NCBI GenBank assembly: GCA_022410635.1
Contig: JAJVDF010000359.1
Span: forward strand, 107,627-171,626
Direction: 5' to 3'
DNA length: 64,000 bases
Origin: Tretioscincus oriximinensis
Lineage: Eukaryota; Chordata; Lepidosauria; Squamata; Gymnophthalmidae
In this document: positions 61,755-64,000 of the stretch, in pieces
Layout: every line of letters starts with the position of its first letter
How positions within the stretch are numbered: position 1 is the stretch's first letter
Made by a program: the position numbers and the translations under genes
Notes under the pieces: model-generated
What the model saw: the letters and a program-made list of their open reading frames with translations, nothing else
Told to the model about the DNA's origin: nothing
Databases searched by the model: none

Positions 61755-62900
61755 CCCTGTCCGTCAACAAATTCTTTGAAAATGTCATCAATTTTTAGAG
61801 CATTTTTTTTATTTGCAAGTCTTTTATTTCTTTTAATAACAATACTGAAAAACAAACAACCTTCCCAAAGAGAGAAGGCTTGTATATCAAACAAAAGACC
61901 NCCCTGATATTTATAATTATCAATATTTATTATAAATAATTACTTCAAAGGCACAAAAGAAAAATTAAATCAACAATGGGATGAATGATGACGACAAAGT
62001 ATCATCTAAAATAGAATTCAAAGTAGCCATGTTAGCATACAGATTTTATAGCTAACACACAACAATAACAACTAAAGAGAGGTGAAGGGTGGGGGGGGGG
62101 GAAGGGAGAAAGGGGAAGGGTTTAAGAGACATTACCTATGAATGAATCAGATAAATTGTTTTGTTTGAATGGTAAGATTATAGGGGGACATTTCTCCCCC
62201 CTCTGTATTAATCTGTATTATTTTGTATACACAATATGCAATATCAATGTCTCTGTATTAATTAAACCAATTAAAAAAANNAAAAATAAACCCACCTTTT
62301 GGTTTAGCCAAGACGGGAAGCTAGATTAAATTTAGGTATGACCACCCGGGGCCAGAGTGACTGTGAGTGTATTGTTTTGGCACCATTGGGCCTCTTAGGG
62401 GACACTAACTGGGCAATTTGGGCACCTCTTTCCATCAGCAGGAATGGAATGAGAGCTGGTTTGTACCATTACTACAAATAGAGATTGTTGGTCTTCAGCT
62501 CAGTGCTTCTCAATCATTTAGGGCCCACAGGCCATTTTCAGAATACCATTCCATTCCAGTTTCCCCCTCTCCTGTCAGTAATGAAGGACGGAAGAGAGGC
62601 CAAGAAAATATTTGAGTTCATTATTGGCCATCTCAAGTACCATCTTGGTAGTGTCTCAATTCGTTTCTTTGTGAGATCACTGCATTAGGCTGCACAGAAA
62701 AGAACACCCTCTGTAAAATGAAGGCCACTGCATGGGGCAACCACTGATTTTCTGTTGGGATGCCACCCAGCAGAAACATGGAGATAAATTTGGCTCCATG
62801 GATGAACCTTGGTCTTCATTCACATTGCTAACATGCAGGAGTATAGCTGTGCTATGCTTGATACTGTTCTTAGGCACAGAGTTGCAGGAGATATGTGACT
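61755..62900. other. No gene seen
   Basis: AT-rich. 61795-62300 has features of a LINE 3' UTR (A/T runs, G-run at 62090) but no diagnostic match. The rest appears unique. Confidence 0.3.
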
Positions 62901-62916
62901 ATCTATAATGAAGGGA

Positions 62917-63198
62917 GTCCAGCAAAGGAGCTAGCAGCACTTTGAGACTAGCTTGAGAGGGGTGGGTGACAGGAGCTTTCGTGGACAGGTCTACTTCTTC
63001 AGATGCTGAGGGACTAATGTCAGGGTCAGGTATTTATAGGAAAATGTGTATGGGAGAAGACAAAGCATATGCATCTGAAGAAGTAGACCTGTCTACGAGA
63101 GCTTATGCCAACCACTTTTCTCTGGTTGGTTTCAGAGTGCTGCTGGCTCCTTTGCTGGACTTTCTGCTAGACTAACACGGCTATTTCTCTGAAATTGA
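62917..63198 (+). mobile_element. Palindromic Penelope-like copy with 14-bp TSD
   Basis: A 282-bp element whose two halves are inverted copies of the unit at 13417-13572. The left half starts at 'gtccagcaaaggagc'; the right half ends 'ggctatttctctgaaattga'. CTATAATGAAGGGA flanks it exactly (62903-62916, 63199-63212; the last A may belong to the element). Each half has CTGAAGA, a GTAGAC-CT-GTCTAC-type stem, then GAAA (minus, 63006-62975) or GAGA (plus, 63071-63108). Confidence 0.7.
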
Positions 63199-63309
63199 CT
63201 ATAATGAAGGGAATTCATTCTATTTCTGATGTAAATTTATCATTAAAACCAGAAAAATCATTCAATAAAGCAAATGGAAAACTACAAGAAAAAAAAAAAG
63301 ATTTTATAG

Positions 63310-63400
63310 CAAGGTCTTAAGTGATCAAGTCTACTTCTTCAGATGCTATGGAGTGAACAACTACCTAGGGGCAAGCTGGGTACCTGAATAGCAATAGTTT
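63310..63400 (-). mobile_element. Fold-back family fragment
   Basis: 'caagtctacttcttcagatg' and flanks match the hairpin side of the family. The rest is lost. Confidence 0.45.
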
Positions 63401-63601
63401 GTTTGGTATCTAAACTGCTATGAGACCCTCTTATCTAAAATAAGCAATACTGAAGATTTCAGATAGTGTAGAACATGCCAAAATTAACACTTTCATAAGG
63501 CAACGGCCTAGAGTCCACAGGCCACAAGGGAAAGATGAAAGACGAAACTGCGTAGATGCCTCTTCGCTGTCAGCAACAGAAGGACTGGGGTGACTCCGCC
63601 T

Positions 63602-63798
63602 ACCAACCCAGCTATTCGAAAGCATGAATTGCAAGAAATGGCAATTGACTGCAAGTAGATACATGGGAACCACCATAGCCTGGTGGGGAAGATAGAATGT
63701 GAGCCTTCGGGCAAAATATATCCTTGTAAGCCGCTTTGAGTCCCTTGGAAAGGTGAGAAAAGCGGAGAATAAGAACCCAGTTCTTCTTCTTCTTCTAC
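63602..63798 (+). mobile_element. tRNA-derived SINE, 5'-truncated, (TTC)n tail
   Basis: Begins within the body at 'ccaacccagctattcgaaag' and runs through the 3' domain to four or five TTC repeats. The tRNA head is absent, as expected for incomplete reverse transcription. Confidence 0.85.
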
Positions 63799-64000
63799 CA
63801 GGGGGCATTTAGATCTCTGAAGGGCAGACCGTCTGTCGTTGCATCCACTCAGGATCAACCCACAGTTAAAGGAATGACTTTTCTCCTAGATCACCACCCC
63901 ACAGGTAAATATGATAATGGGGTGTTCCTTGTTTAACTTTGTGTAATATAGATACAAAGCCTTGGGGCTTTTTTAGAGTGTTTTGAGGGAATTGTGATTG

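Noticed and set aside
57400..64000. FDFT1 exons downstream of CTSB
   Set aside because: FDFT1 is the mammalian neighbour, but none of the frames I could read resembled squalene synthase. It may lie beyond the window.

Overview
The window is nuclear DNA of a vertebrate, most likely a squamate reptile. It is dense in 3' ends of CR1- and L2-clade LINEs, tRNA-derived SINEs ending in (TTC)n, CORE-SINEs with an L2-like tail, hAT-type elements and a 5'-truncated L1. The one gene I can fully support is sauropsid-like: its cathepsin B has an extra glycine after the occluding loop, and an I-T-S-Y segment that I recall from chicken. I cannot name the species. Two runs of N (about 10496-11084 and 27353-27418) are assembly gaps, and scattered single n's are ambiguous bases.

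The gene is CTSB on the + strand. A GC-rich block beginning directly after the second gap (27419-27578) looks like promoter plus non-coding exon 1, ending in a good splice donor. An intron of about 11.5 kb leads to the first coding exon. Nine coding exons (39101-56110) join in frame with consensus GT/AG junctions. They give 1023 coding bases, a 340-residue preproenzyme with signal peptide, propeptide, catalytic Cys108/His279/Asn299, oxyanion Gln102 and the occluding-loop His189-His190. The 3' UTR probably ends near an AATAAA at 57359.

Layout: 1-27 kb is intergenic and almost wholly repeats: SINEs, a 2.4 kb broken L2 with reverse-transcriptase motifs, CR1 fragments in both orientations, a minisatellite grown from a CR1 tail, and an LTR-like insertion splitting a CR1. 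Two weak minus-strand open stretches are the only other coding candidates. 27.4-39 kb is CTSB exon 1 and intron 1, with nested hAT elements and an L1. 39-57.4 kb is the CTSB body, its introns carrying CR1, SINE, hAT and fold-back copies. 57.4-64 kb is downstream repeats.

The most interesting non-genic signal is a family of short, often inverted, fold-back elements at 13417-13572, 45651-45735 and 62917-63198. They have 11-14 bp target duplications and a conserved hairpin flanked by CTGAAGA and GAAA. This fits Penelope-like retroelement pseudo-LTRs carrying a hammerhead-like RNA. Also notable are two hAT elements nested one in the other, each with its own perfect 8-bp duplication, a second hAT family with 14-bp termini, and a 98-bp-arm palindrome in a CTSB intron.
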